The notes under the pieces: generated by a model | The model's database searches: none | Told to the model about the DNA's origin: nothing | Seen by the model: only the letters and a program-made list of their open reading frames with translations | Translations under genes and position numbers: made by a program | Shown here: positions 55,971-64,000 of the stretch, one piece after another | Position numbering within the stretch: position 1 is the first letter of the stretch | Layout of the letters: every line of letters begins with the position of its first letter | DNA from: Pyrococcus horikoshii OT3 | GTDB lineage: Archaea; Methanobacteriota_B; Thermococci; Thermococcales; Thermococcaceae | Reading direction: 5' to 3' | Length of the DNA: 64,000 nt | Assembly (NCBI RefSeq): GCF_000011105.1 | Contig: NC_000961.1 | Coordinates: 1,226,662-1,290,661, forward strand

Positions 55971-56474
55971 ATGTCATTTATCACGGCATTCATATGGTCT
56001 TATTTCATGTGGCTCATCCTCACCGCCGGAAGTAAGGGACTACTCTGGAACTCCCAAGAGTTGATAGCAGGCTTAATCTTTTCAGCGATAGTTGGATATG
56101 CTACCAGGAATATAATAGGTGAGAGAGCTAGCAGATTCCTAAATCCAGTAAAATGGATACTTTTCATAGCTTATGCTCCAGTGCTGTTCTGGGGAATGAT
56201 AAAGGCCAACTTAGATGTAGCATATAGAGTAATAACGGGGAAGATAAGGCCAGGTATAGTAAAAGTTCCCGTTAACCTGGAGAATGATGCTCAGTATACT
56301 ATTTTGAGTAACTCAATAACCCTAACTCCAGGAACACTAACTATAGAAGCTTCTCCAGAGGAAAAAGTGCTCTATGTTCACTGGATAAACATTCCTAAAG
56401 GATTAGAATGGCCAGAAAGCTCAGAACCCGTTTCTGGACCCTTTGAAAAGTGGGCCAGGAGGTTAGGAAAATGA
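55971..56474 (+). CDS. mbhA: MbhA, MrpE-like subunit of membrane-bound hydrogenase
   Basis: 167 aa. Two or three N-terminal spans followed by a cytoplasmic domain with VPVNLENDAQYTILSNSITLTPGTLTIE (about residues 100-130), the MrpE signature. It is part of the Na+/H+ antiporter-like module that couples hydrogen evolution to ion pumping. ATG 55971 has GAGGAGG 7 nt upstream; the TTG at 55965 is disfavoured. It is the first gene of the operon and overlaps mbhB by ATGA. Confidence 0.93.
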   Translation: MSFITAFIWSYFMWLILTAGSKGLLWNSQELIAGLIFSAIVGYATRNIIGERASRFLNPVKWILFIAYAPVLFWGMIKANLDVAYRVITGKIRPGIVKVPVNLENDAQYTILSNSITLTPGTLTIEASPEEKVLYVHWINIPKGLEWPESSEPVSGPFEKWARRLGK

Positions 56475-56737
56475 ATTTGATGTCGATGTTTCTCTATGCT
56501 GTATTCCTCATTGGAATAGCCGGATTGATAGTATTGCTCAGACTAATCCTGGGACCTACAACCTCTGATAGGGTAGTTGCCCTGGATACCCTCAACACAC
56601 TAGTCGTTGCCATTATGCTCTTGCTTGGGGCGTACTACGAGAGGGCAATTTACATTGACATAGCGATAGTTTATGCACTTCTCAGTTACATAGGGACACT
56701 GATCATAGCTAAGTATCTCCAGGGGGGATTGACATGA
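56471..56737 (+). CDS. mbhB: MbhB, MrpF-like subunit
   Basis: 88 aa, three spans. LRLILGPTTSDRVVALDTLNTLVVAIM is the MrpF signature. The ATG overlaps the mbhA stop (ATGA at 56471-56474), and its own stop overlaps mbhC in the same way. It belongs to the antiporter module. Confidence 0.93.
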   Translation: MNLMSMFLYAVFLIGIAGLIVLLRLILGPTTSDRVVALDTLNTLVVAIMLLLGAYYERAIYIDIAIVYALLSYIGTLIIAKYLQGGLT

Positions 56738-57099
56738 TAGAATACCTAATCCTAACGTGCTTAGCGATAAGCGTCACTTTCAACATGCTCGGTAGCATAG
56801 CCCTTCATAGATTTCCAGATGTCTACACGAGACTCCATGGAGCTACCAAGTGTACAACATTTGGAACGATCTTTGCAACCTTTGCAGTTGTGATTTTCGC
56901 TTTAGCAAGATTAAATGAAACTAGAAATCCTAAGTACCTTCAAATGGCCCTTCACAGCTTGATCGCCCTTCTAGCACTACTATTGACGAACCCTGTAGGA
57001 GCTCATGCTATAGCTAGGGCTTCCCACTTAAGCGGTTACCTTCCGAAGAGAGCAGTTGTTGACGCGTACTTAGAGAGAAGGAGGGAGAAAGATGAATGA
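56734..57099 (+). CDS. mbhC: MbhC, MrpG-like subunit
   Basis: 121 aa, three spans. GSIALHRFPDVYTRLHGATKCTTFGT (about residues 23-48) is the MrpG motif. ATGA overlap with mbhB and an 8-nt overlap with mbhD show tight translational coupling. Confidence 0.93.
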   Translation: MIEYLILTCLAISVTFNMLGSIALHRFPDVYTRLHGATKCTTFGTIFATFAVVIFALARLNETRNPKYLQMALHSLIALLALLLTNPVGAHAIARASHLSGYLPKRAVVDAYLERRREKDE

Positions 57100-57346
57100 C
57101 ATAATAATCCAATTCATAATCCTCCTAGGGATCATACTCACTTCAGCACTTATGATAACGCTTAGAGACTTGCTTGGAGCCGCAATAGCCTCAGCGGCCA
57201 TGAGCCTACTTCTAAGCTTAGAATTTTACATGCTTCACGCTCCAGATGTTGCCATAGCCGAAGCTGCTGTTGGGGCTGGCGTTGTTACGGCTATAGTAGT
57301 TTATGCGATTGCAAAGACCGAGAGGTATGAGAGGGAGGCGCCATGA
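57092..57346 (+). CDS. mbhD: MbhD, MrpA C-terminal-like subunit
   Basis: 84 aa, three spans. ALMITLRDLLGAAIASAAMSLLLSLEFYML and HAPDVAIAEAAVGAGVVTAI correspond to a helix set found near the C-terminus of MrpA (DUF4040). Coupled to both neighbours by overlaps of 8 and 4 nt. Confidence 0.92.
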   Translation: MNDIIIQFIILLGIILTSALMITLRDLLGAAIASAAMSLLLSLEFYMLHAPDVAIAEAAVGAGVVTAIVVYAIAKTERYEREAP

Positions 57347-57642
57347 AAAGAGCTTTGGCATTTCTCTCATTGATGATAATATTTGCTGCTCTTATGGTTG
57401 CTCTTAGTCCAGGGTACGGAATAAAATTTGGTCTAGGCGGTGAAGATTGGAAAAGATATCGCTATACCGATGATTACTACATAAAACACGGACTCGAAGA
57501 CGTGGGTGGAATGAACATAGTTACGGACATAGTGTTTGACTACAGAGGTTACGATACCATTGGAGAAGCAACGGTTTTATTCACGGCAATAGCCGGAGCT
57601 GTAGCTCTTCTAAGGCCCTGGAGGAGGGAGAGGAATGAGTGA
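57343..57642 (+). CDS. mbhE: MbhE, MrpA/B-like subunit
   Basis: 99 aa with an N-terminal and a C-terminal span. The DVGGMNIVTDIVFDYRGYDTIGEATVLFTAIAG segment (about residues 49-81) is the conserved MrpA/MrpB junction motif of this family. It overlaps mbhF by 8 nt. Confidence 0.92.
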   Translation: MKRALAFLSLMIIFAALMVALSPGYGIKFGLGGEDWKRYRYTDDYYIKHGLEDVGGMNIVTDIVFDYRGYDTIGEATVLFTAIAGAVALLRPWRRERNE

Positions 57643-58078
57643 CATGGGGGTTATTGTGAAGACGAATGCAAGAGCATTAATTCCCCTCATAGGCGTATTT
57701 GGGTCTTACATAATCCTCCATGGTCACCTAACACCTGGAGGAGGCTTCCAGGGTGGAGCAACGATAGTTGGTACTGCACTATTATTCCTGATAGCCTTTG
57801 GAGTTGACGAGGCAAAGAAGAGGATAAACAAAGACCTTTACTCAGCTCTGGAGGGGATCGGTGGCTTAGTATTCTTAGGGGCAGCGATGCTTGGGCTTAG
57901 CGTAGCATTCTTCTACAACATACTATGGCACAAAGGACCACTATTCAATGGAAGGCCAGGAACCTTACTTTCAGCCGGATTCCTTCCAATAATGAACCTC
58001 GGAGTTGGCCTAAAGGTGTTCACGGGTCTAGTCTCTGCAGTATTTGCTCTAGCCCTCTTTAGGAGGTGGAAAGAATGA
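57635..58078 (+). CDS. mbhF: MbhF, MrpB-like subunit
   Basis: 147 aa, four spans. FGSYIILHGHLTPGGGFQGGATIV (about residues 20-43) is the MrpB signature. It belongs to the Na+-translocating module next to MbhG and MbhH. ATGA overlap with mbhG. Confidence 0.93.
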   Translation: MSDMGVIVKTNARALIPLIGVFGSYIILHGHLTPGGGFQGGATIVGTALLFLIAFGVDEAKKRINKDLYSALEGIGGLVFLGAAMLGLSVAFFYNILWHKGPLFNGRPGTLLSAGFLPIMNLGVGLKVFTGLVSAVFALALFRRWKE

Positions 58079-58428
58079 TAGCATTCCAATATTTAACTGC
58101 GATAATAATGGTTACCCTTGGAATATATGCCCTCCTCTACAAGCGCAATCTCATCAAGCTAATACTAGCTTTAGACTTAATTGACTCTGGTATTCATCTT
58201 CTTCTCATAAGCGAGGGGTATAGGCTAGAGAACGGACTACCATCAACAGCTCCAATTTACACGGGCTATGAAGGAGGCGCAATGGTTGCTCCAATTCCGC
58301 AAGCTCTAGTTTTAACTAGCATCGTCATCGGAGTTTGCGTCCTTTCACTTGCCGTCGCTCTAACCGTTAATGCGTACAGACACTACGGAACCCTCGACTT
58401 AACAAAGCTTAGGAGGTTGAGGGGATGA
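58075..58428 (+). CDS. mbhG: MbhG, MrpC/NuoK-like subunit
   Basis: 117 aa, three spans. LALDLIDSGIHLLLISEGYR and APIPQALVLTSIVIGVCVLSLAVALTV match the MrpC/NuoK helices, including the conserved PQALVLT stretch. ATG 58075 overlaps the mbhF stop; an in-frame codon 9 nt upstream is not needed. Confidence 0.93.
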   Translation: MIAFQYLTAIIMVTLGIYALLYKRNLIKLILALDLIDSGIHLLLISEGYRLENGLPSTAPIYTGYEGGAMVAPIPQALVLTSIVIGVCVLSLAVALTVNAYRHYGTLDLTKLRRLRG

Positions 58429-59957
58429 CATGGTTACCGTTCATCATAATTATCCCACTATTTGGAGCGTTTTCAATGCCCATAGTCAGCCTTCTAAAAG
58501 GTAAAGCAAAGGAAATTTGGGCAACGATAATAAGCTTTACAACGCTGATGGTTGGAATCCAGGTCTTTAGAGAAGTGTGGAATAGGGGAACAATAGTTTA
58601 CGCCTTAGGTTCCGAGACACCATTTGGAAAGGCTAACTTCCCAATAAGGATAGTATGGGAAGTCGATAAATTCGGTGCCATAATGGTTCTGATAATAACG
58701 CTAGTAAGCTTCCTAGCGGTGCTATACTCAATTGAATACATGAAACATGACACGGGACTTGAGAAGTATTACACCTTGATCTTAATCCTGGAACTAGGAA
58801 TGCTTGGCATAGCAATAACCGGAGACATCTTCAACTTCTATGTTTTCCTTGAGATTATGAGCATAGCCAGCTATGCCCTCGTCGCCTTTAGGAATGATAC
58901 ATGGGAAGCCATAGAAGCCGGTATAAAGTACATGTTTGTAGGATCATTAGCTAGTAGCCTCGTCCTTTTGGGAATAGCACTGCTTTACGGCCAATATGGA
59001 ACCTTGACGATGGGGTACTTAGCAGTGAAAATGAGCGAGAACCCAACGATAGTAGCTAAGATAGCGTTATCGCTGTTCTTGGGAGGCTTGCTCTTCAAGA
59101 GTGGTGCCTCTCCAGTTCACATGTGGCTTGCAGATGCTCACCCAGCTGCGCCAAGTTCAATCTCAGCAATGCTTTCAGGGTTGGTCATAAAAGTCGGAGG
59201 GATATACGCGATAGCTAGGGTGGTTTTCAGCATATTCCTACCAGCTATAAATCTAGCAACCGTCGGATGGTTGGTCATAATATTCGCATGCATAACTCTC
59301 ATCGTTGGGAACGCAATGGCCGTAGTGCAAGAGGATATGAAAAGACTACTTGCCTATTCCTCAGTAGGGCAGATAGGATACATCCTCCTAGGGCTTGGAA
59401 TTGGGATGGTTGCCTACGGTTCAAAGATCGGTGAATTAGCTCTAGCAGGTGCAATATATCACATAGTTAACCATGCCATGATGAAGGCCCTTCTCTTCCT
59501 AGTGGCCGGTGCCGTATTGCATGAGCTTGGAACTAGGAACTTAAATGAGCTAAGTGGGCTTGCAAAGACCATGCCCAAGACAACCTTCGCTTTCTTAATA
59601 GGAGCAGCGGCAATAGTTGGAATGCCACCTTTAAATGGATTCGCAAGCAAGTGGCTGATATACGAGAGTTCTGCACTCTTCAACCCAATAATAGGTTCAA
59701 TAGCGATAATTGGAACCGCTTTCTGTACTGCTGCGTATGTAAGAGTTCTATTCACTTTCTTTGGCAGACCAAATGAGAAGGTGATGAGGGCCAAAGACCC
59801 AGGAGCACTAATGCTCATTCCAATGTTCATCTTAGTTATAGCGATAATTCTTATGGGAATATTTCCATGGCAGATAAGCGACAAAATCATGATACCAGCT
59901 GCAAGAAATCTCTGGGATATTACAAGTTACGTCATGACCCTTATGGGAGGTGGTTAA
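58425..59957 (+). CDS. mbhH: MbhH, MrpD/NuoN-like antiporter subunit
   Basis: 510 aa, about 14 spans. The conserved FNFYVFLEIMSIASYALVAF glutamate (about residue 141), LLFKSGASPVHMWLADAHPAAPSS lysine region (about 223) and the later QEDMKRLLAYSSVGQIGYILLGLG helix are the ion-channel residues of antiporter-like complex I subunits. It is the main ion-translocating subunit of the hydrogenase. Confidence 0.95.
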   Translation: MTWLPFIIIIPLFGAFSMPIVSLLKGKAKEIWATIISFTTLMVGIQVFREVWNRGTIVYALGSETPFGKANFPIRIVWEVDKFGAIMVLIITLVSFLAVLYSIEYMKHDTGLEKYYTLILILELGMLGIAITGDIFNFYVFLEIMSIASYALVAFRNDTWEAIEAGIKYMFVGSLASSLVLLGIALLYGQYGTLTMGYLAVKMSENPTIVAKIALSLFLGGLLFKSGASPVHMWLADAHPAAPSSISAMLSGLVIKVGGIYAIARVVFSIFLPAINLATVGWLVIIFACITLIVGNAMAVVQEDMKRLLAYSSVGQIGYILLGLGIGMVAYGSKIGELALAGAIYHIVNHAMMKALLFLVAGAVLHELGTRNLNELSGLAKTMPKTTFAFLIGAAAIVGMPPLNGFASKWLIYESSALFNPIIGSIAIIGTAFCTAAYVRVLFTFFGRPNEKVMRAKDPGALMLIPMFILVIAIILMGIFPWQISDKIMIPAARNLWDITSYVMTLMGGG

Positions 59958-59958
59958 A

Positions 59959-60306
59959 TTGTTTGGCTATTGGGATGCCCTTTATTTTATCTTAGTATTT
60001 ACAATCGGCCTTATACTAGCTTATTTGCTAAATGAGTGGGCTAAAAGATCTGGAATGGGAACTAGAGAAGTCGGAGATGGAACTAAGATATTCATTAGTG
60101 GTGAGGATCCAGATAAAGTTATTCCTGGGTTTGAGCATCTTGTAGGTCATTACACGGGAAGGAACACTATGTGGGGTCTGATAAACGGTGTAAGAAAGTT
60201 CTTCAGCGTGTTAAGAGAAGATCACACAGGATTACTCACTGATTATGTTAGTTACCTACTCATAACGACTGCATTTATACTCGTGGTACTTCTCGTGAGG
60301 GGGTGA
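59959..60306 (+). CDS. mbhI: MbhI subunit, links antiporter and hydrogenase modules
   Basis: About 115 aa with an N-terminal span (ALYFILVFTIGLILAYLLNEW), a hydrophilic middle and a C-terminal span (TDYVSYLLITTAFILVVLLV). In the known MBH structure MbhI bridges the two membrane modules. The TTG at 59959 follows GGGAGGTGG by 5 nt; the GTG at 59950 overlaps mbhH and that site. Confidence 0.88.
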   Translation: MFGYWDALYFILVFTIGLILAYLLNEWAKRSGMGTREVGDGTKIFISGEDPDKVIPGFEHLVGHYTGRNTMWGLINGVRKFFSVLREDHTGLLTDYVSYLLITTAFILVVLLVRG

Positions 60307-60310
60307 AGAG

Positions 60311-60832
60311 ATGACAATTAAGGTCCCTATTCAAGCTCAGCAAAATGAAGAGAGAAAGAGACTTGAGAAAAGAATAGCCCAGCTATGCAAGTTTATTGGA
60401 AAGTCACCTTGGGTATTCCATGTAAATTCAGGTTCATGCAATGGATGCGATATAGAGATAATAGCAGCCTTAACGCCCAGGTACGATGCTGAGAGATTTG
60501 GGGTTAAATTAGTAGGTTCACCTAGGCATGCGGATATTCTATTAGTTACAGGACCCGTTACGAATCAGAGCCTCGAGAGAGTTAAGCTAGTTTATGAGCA
60601 GACTCCAGATCCAAAGATAGTAATAGCCGTTGGTTCTTGTGCAACCGGAGGTAGCGTATTCTACGAGAGCCCATTTACAAATGCTCCGCTAGATAACGTA
60701 ATCCCCGTAGATGTCTTTGTCCCAGGGTGCCCGCCTAGACCAGAGGCAATTCTCTATGGAGTTGTTCTCGCATTGGAAAAGTTAGCTAAAATGCTCAAAG
60801 GAGAAATTCCGCCTGAGGAGGGAGATTTATGA
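60311..60832 (+). CDS. mbhJ: MbhJ, [NiFe]-hydrogenase small subunit (NuoB-like)
   Basis: 173 aa. Cluster ligands are visible in SGSCNGCDIEIIAAL (two Cys, about residues 38-41), GSCATGG (about 105) and PGCPPRPEAILYG (about 138), the set for the single proximal [4Fe-4S] cluster of group 4 hydrogenases. It passes electrons from MbhN to the Ni-Fe site. It overlaps mbhK by 4 nt. Confidence 0.96.
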   Translation: MTIKVPIQAQQNEERKRLEKRIAQLCKFIGKSPWVFHVNSGSCNGCDIEIIAALTPRYDAERFGVKLVGSPRHADILLVTGPVTNQSLERVKLVYEQTPDPKIVIAVGSCATGGSVFYESPFTNAPLDNVIPVDVFVPGCPPRPEAILYGVVLALEKLAKMLKGEIPPEEGDL

Positions 60833-61353
60833 AAGATAAGGAGGAGATCATAGTCAATGAAATCAGCAAAAGGTTCCCAGATGTTGAAATCCAAGTCAAA
60901 GAAAATAAGTGGGGAAGAAGAAGAATTTGGGCTAAAGTTCCCAGGGAAAAACTTAGAGATTTTATGAAATTCCTTAAGGAATTAGACCCCGACGCTCACT
61001 ATTCAATTGGGATTGAGGAAGATGCTGGAGAAACCCTCGACTTCAGCATACACTTCCTATTATTGTACGATGAAGCTCCAGGAGTTTCCATGATAGTCAA
61101 AACTAGCGCTCCAAAGGATGACCCAGTATTACCTGATATAAGCGATATATTTCCAATATCCCTGCAATTTGAGAGGGAAGCTATGGAAATGGTCGGGATA
61201 GACTTTGAAAATGCTCCAGATAAAAGAAGGCTATTTCTCCCAGATGACTTTCCAGAGGGAATATACCCACTTAGGCACGATGATAAGGGAATTCCGGAGG
61301 ACATGGTAAAGAATGCAGGTCATCCCTATCTCCTGAGGAGGGGAGGTAAATGA
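60829..61353 (+). CDS. mbhK: MbhK, NuoC-like subunit
   Basis: 174 aa. IHFLLLYDEAPGVSMIVKTSAPKDDPVLPDISDIFP and FEREAMEMVGIDFENAPDKRRLFLPDDFPEGIYPLR-type motifs (about residues 73-160) match the 30-kDa NuoC family. It packs against MbhL on the peripheral arm. ATGA overlaps on both sides. Confidence 0.94.
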   Translation: MKDKEEIIVNEISKRFPDVEIQVKENKWGRRRIWAKVPREKLRDFMKFLKELDPDAHYSIGIEEDAGETLDFSIHFLLLYDEAPGVSMIVKTSAPKDDPVLPDISDIFPISLQFEREAMEMVGIDFENAPDKRRLFLPDDFPEGIYPLRHDDKGIPEDMVKNAGHPYLLRRGGK

Positions 61354-62633
61354 GTAAGAAGGTAGAATATTGGGTTAAGATACCTTTCGGCCCAATCCAT
61401 CCTGGGTTAGAAGAGCCTGAAAAGTTCATCCTCACGCTAGATGGAGAGAGGATAGTAAACGTAGATATTAAGCTGGGGTATAACCTTAGGGGAATTCAAT
61501 GGATAGCTTTTAGGAGGAACTACGTTCAGCTTATGTATCTCGCGGAAAGGATATGCGGAATATGTAGCTTCTCCCACAATCATACATATGTTAGAGCAGT
61601 TGAAGAGATGGCTGGAATAGAAGTTCCCGAAAGGGCCGAATACATAAGAGCGATAATTGGGGAACTTGAGAGAATACACTCCCATCTCCTTAACCTCGGG
61701 GTCGTAGGTCACGACATAGGGTACGACACCGTGCTCCACTTAACATGGCTTGCAAGGGAGAAGGTAATGGATGCTCTAGAGGCCATAACCGGCAACAGGG
61801 TAAACTACAGTATGATGACTATTGGAGGGGTTAGGAGGGATATAGAGGAAAAGCACAAGAGATTGCTCCTCGATATGATAAAGTACTATAGAGAAATAAT
61901 GCCCCAGATAGAAGATGTATTCTTACATGATTCAACTATAGAAGCAAGACTTAGGAACTGTGCGGTAGTCCCAAGGAAACTAGCTATAGAAATGGGTGCG
62001 GTTGGGCCAACAGGTAGGGGATCCGGGATAAAGGATGATGCAAGATGGAGCGAAAAACTTGGAGTGTATCCAGATTTAGGGATCAAACCAGTAATGCCAG
62101 AAGACGTCACAGGAGAGAAGGCTAGGGGGGATGTCTATGATAGAACAGCAGTCAGAATCGGTGAAATATATCAAAGCCTTGAGCTGATTGAGCATGCGTT
62201 AGATCAGATGCCAGAAGGGAAGATAAAGGCATTTCCTAAAGATAACATTCTAGTTGCAAAGCTCAAGCTACTTGGAGATGGAGAAGGAATAGGTAGGTAC
62301 GAAGCTCCAAGGGGAGAACTCATACATTATGTAAAAGGGAAGAAGGGTAGGGATGGTCCCGTCAGATGGAAGATGAGGGAACCAACTTTTCCCAACTTGT
62401 TCACAATAGCGAAGGGATTGGAAGGAAATCAACTAGCCGATGTCGTCGTTGCAATAGCCTCTATAGATCCATGCCTAAGCTGTACCGATAGGGTAGCCGT
62501 AGTGAAAGAAGGCAAGAAGATTATCCTAACCGAAAAAGATCTGCTAAAACTTTCAATTCAGAAAACTCGGGAAATAAATCCAGAAGTAAAAGGGGATCCC
62601 ACTCCCGCGGGAGTAGGATGCATTAGGGGGTGA
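61350..62633 (+). CDS. mbhL: MbhL, [NiFe]-hydrogenase large subunit (NuoD-like)
   Basis: 427 aa. Both Ni-binding CxxC motifs are present: RICGICSFSH (about residue 68) and DPCLSCTDR (about 374), so this is the hydrogen-evolving MBH, not the sulfur-reducing MBX whose motifs are altered. About 45 residues follow the last CxxC, a tail removed by a maturation protease in this family. It reduces protons to hydrogen with electrons from ferredoxin. Confidence 0.96.
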   Translation: MSKKVEYWVKIPFGPIHPGLEEPEKFILTLDGERIVNVDIKLGYNLRGIQWIAFRRNYVQLMYLAERICGICSFSHNHTYVRAVEEMAGIEVPERAEYIRAIIGELERIHSHLLNLGVVGHDIGYDTVLHLTWLAREKVMDALEAITGNRVNYSMMTIGGVRRDIEEKHKRLLLDMIKYYREIMPQIEDVFLHDSTIEARLRNCAVVPRKLAIEMGAVGPTGRGSGIKDDARWSEKLGVYPDLGIKPVMPEDVTGEKARGDVYDRTAVRIGEIYQSLELIEHALDQMPEGKIKAFPKDNILVAKLKLLGDGEGIGRYEAPRGELIHYVKGKKGRDGPVRWKMREPTFPNLFTIAKGLEGNQLADVVVAIASIDPCLSCTDRVAVVKEGKKIILTEKDLLKLSIQKTREINPEVKGDPTPAGVGCIRG

Positions 62634-62637
62634 GGAT

Positions 62638-63603
62638 ATGAGCATTATCTACGAACTTATCGGCCTAATTCTCCTTTATATTTACGTCTCAATAACATCT
62701 CTATTATTCAGTGGTATAGATAGGAAACTTGTTGCTAGGATGCAGAGGAGAATTGGACCCCCAATATTGCAGCCATTTTACGACTTCCTAAAATTAATGA
62801 GCAAGGAAACAATAATTCCAAATACCGCAAACTTCATGTTCAGGGCGGCCCCAATTCTAATGCTTGCCACTGTAATAGCACTTCTAGCTTATACCCCACT
62901 TGGATTCCCACCACTCTTCGCAACTAAGGGAGATATAATAGTCTTTATATACCTTCTAACGCTAGCTGATTTCTTCTTAATCCTAGGTGTTATAAGTTCA
63001 GGGAGTCCATATGGAAAAATAGGAGCTGCTAGAGAAGTTGCAATGTTAATTTCCAGAGAACCTGCAATGATGCTCGGAGTATTCTCGGTAATGTGGGGGA
63101 TCTCAAAGCTTGGGGTTAAAAGGCCTTTCAGCTTAGGTAGCCTATATGAGCACAACATCTGGGAGCTTGGACCAATGGTGTGGGTAGCTGGGATAATATT
63201 AATCTACGTATTCATGGCATGGTTAGCCAGCGAAATTGAAGTAGGATTCTTCAATATACCGGAAGCTGAGGAGGAGATTGCAGAAGGTACTCTTGTGGAG
63301 TATAGCGGTAGGTACCTAGGAATAATAAAGCTCGCAGAGTCCATTAAGGAGTTCATAGCGACATCGCTTGTTGTCGCAGTTCTCTTTCCATGGCAGGTAA
63401 GGATCCCAGGAATTGAAGGTTACATCACCAACTTGATGATCCATACACTCAAGGTATTCATAGTGCTATTTATTGCAAAAACGGTGTTTAGAACGGTAAC
63501 TGGAAGACTAAGGATAACACAAGCAGTAAACCTGTTATGGACTAGGGTATTTGCCGCAAGTGTTGTAGGGGCCCTCTTATTGGTCCTGGGGGTGAGGATA
63601 TGA
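62638..63603 (+). CDS. mbhM: MbhM, NuoH-like membrane subunit
   Basis: 321 aa, eight spans. KLVARMQRRIGPPILQPFYDFLKLMSKE (about residues 29-56), GAAREVAMLISREPAMMLGV (about 128) and AEAEEEIAEGTLVEYSGRYLGIIKLAES-type loop (about 208) are the quinone-site region motifs of complex I subunit H, here adapted to a complex without quinone. It anchors the peripheral arm. It overlaps mbhN by 4 nt. Confidence 0.95.
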   Translation: MSIIYELIGLILLYIYVSITSLLFSGIDRKLVARMQRRIGPPILQPFYDFLKLMSKETIIPNTANFMFRAAPILMLATVIALLAYTPLGFPPLFATKGDIIVFIYLLTLADFFLILGVISSGSPYGKIGAAREVAMLISREPAMMLGVFSVMWGISKLGVKRPFSLGSLYEHNIWELGPMVWVAGIILIYVFMAWLASEIEVGFFNIPEAEEEIAEGTLVEYSGRYLGIIKLAESIKEFIATSLVVAVLFPWQVRIPGIEGYITNLMIHTLKVFIVLFIAKTVFRTVTGRLRITQAVNLLWTRVFAASVVGALLLVLGVRI

Positions 63604-64000
63604 TAAGGCTACCCTTATTGCCGACCGTGATTAAGAACCTATTCAAATCACCGGCAACGAACCCATTTCCTAAAACCGAACCAATTCCAGTTCCAGATAA
63701 CTTCAGAGGAAGAATAGTATATAACGTTGATAAATGCGTTGGTTGCAGAATGTGCGTAACCGTGTGCCCAGCTGGGGTCTTCGTATACATCCCAGAGATA
63801 AGAAAAGTTGCCCTATGGACTGGAAGATGCGTATTCTGCAAGCAATGTGTTGATGTTTGTCCAACGGGTGCATTGCAGATGAGCGATGAGTTCCTACTTG
63901 CAAGCTACGATAAATACGATGAGAAGTTCATTTATGTAACCCCACAAGATGTGGAAGAGATAAAGAAGAAGCAGGAGGAAATTAAGAAAGCTAAGCAGAA
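63600..64000 (+). CDS. mbhN: MbhN, NuoI-like 2x[4Fe-4S] ferredoxin subunit (partial)
   Basis: The frame opens MIRLPLLPTVIKNLFKSPAT and runs to the window edge without a stop, giving at least 133 residues. Two cluster motifs are seen: CVGCRMCVTVCP (about residue 46) and CVFCKQCVDVCP (about 76). It accepts electrons from ferredoxin and passes them to MbhJ. The C-terminal run EEIKKKQEEIKKAKQ is nearly complete by comparison with known family length. It is missed by stop-to-stop ORF searches because the stop lies outside. Confidence 0.94.
   Translation, partial: MIRLPLLPTVIKNLFKSPATNPFPKTEPIPVPDNFRGRIVYNVDKCVGCRMCVTVCPAGVFVYIPEIRKVALWTGRCVFCKQCVDVCPTGALQMSDEFLLASYDKYDEKFIYVTPQDVEEIKKKQEEIKKAKQ

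Noticed and set aside
63542-63903. Minus-strand ORFs near the right edge
   Set aside because: They are shadows of mbhM and mbhN; the plus strand encodes two ferredoxin-type cluster motifs.

Overview
The window reads as a chromosomal segment of a hyperthermophilic archaeon of the order Thermococcales, genus Pyrococcus, and from memory of individual proteins (FEN-1, PDH1 proline dehydrogenase, aromatic aminotransferase, membrane-bound hydrogenase) most likely Pyrococcus horikoshii. The signs are: moderate GC (a little over 40%), very dense genes with ATGA/TGATG overlaps, strong GGAGGTG ribosome binding sites, frequent GTG/TTG starts, BRE/TATA promoters, an archaeal information-processing set (FEN-1 with PIP box, proteasome beta, aCPSF1, eIF5A, Nep1, TrmY, Trm5) and a 14-gene mbh operon. 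I see no tRNA, 5S/16S/23S rRNA, CRISPR array, insertion sequence or integrase. Species is inference; no search was possible.

Layout. 1-0.8 kb: small hypothetical genes on the minus strand. 0.9-5.4 kb: proline uptake and oxidation (a 55-aa membrane peptide, a PutP-like Na+ symporter, PDH1 alpha and beta). 5.5-10.5 kb: an ABC-2 operon with one ATPase, two permeases and a large NEW3-type surface protein. 10.5-13.6 kb: an aromatic-type aminotransferase divergent from a LeuT-like Na+/amino-acid symporter that is followed by a 31-aa membrane peptide. 13.6-20 kb: RNA modification (NSUN-type and Nep1), ribose-5-phosphate isomerase and several membrane or unknown proteins. 20-29 kb: eIF5A, an MBL hydrolase with a NifX-like protein, SufC/SufB, a GH57 enzyme, a SerA-like dehydrogenase, a PhoU-like protein, PanE, an AmrS-type radical SAM enzyme and an internally duplicated unknown protein. 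30-32.8 kb: the S-layer gene, interrupted by a frameshift, and a companion membrane-anchored protein. 32.7-40.8 kb: deoxyhypusine synthase, FKBP, unknown protein, TrmY, proteasome beta, aCPSF1, a threonine-synthase-like protein with a winged-helix tail, and UMP kinase. 41-47.5 kb: a complete family-5 (peptide or oligosaccharide) ABC importer. 47.5-55.7 kb: PsiE-like protein, a C/D box sRNA, FEN-1, Trm5, a prenyltransferase-fold/coiled-coil operon preceded by a GC-rich structured RNA, a HAD phosphatase, a nucleotidyltransferase pair, an ornithine-type aminotransferase and thioredoxin reductase. 56-64 kb: mbhA to mbhN, truncated by the window end.

How it fits together: the segment supports a peptide- and amino-acid-fermenting lifestyle (importers, aminotransferases, proline oxidation, and hydrogenase as the reductant outlet that pumps ions). 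Thioredoxin reductase and mbh are divergent around SurR-type redox-regulator motifs. eIF5A and its modifying enzyme are both present. The observations most worth a second look are: a threonine synthase homologue whose PLP lysine is Arg and which carries a DNA-binding-type tail; a broken S-layer gene; two Na+ symporters each paired with a tiny single-span peptide missed by ordinary ORF cut-offs; a C/D sRNA whose 3' end runs into the FEN-1 ribosome binding site; a GC-rich ncRNA exactly at promoter distance upstream of the prenyltransferase-fold operon; and a perfect SurR motif inside the mbh leader.
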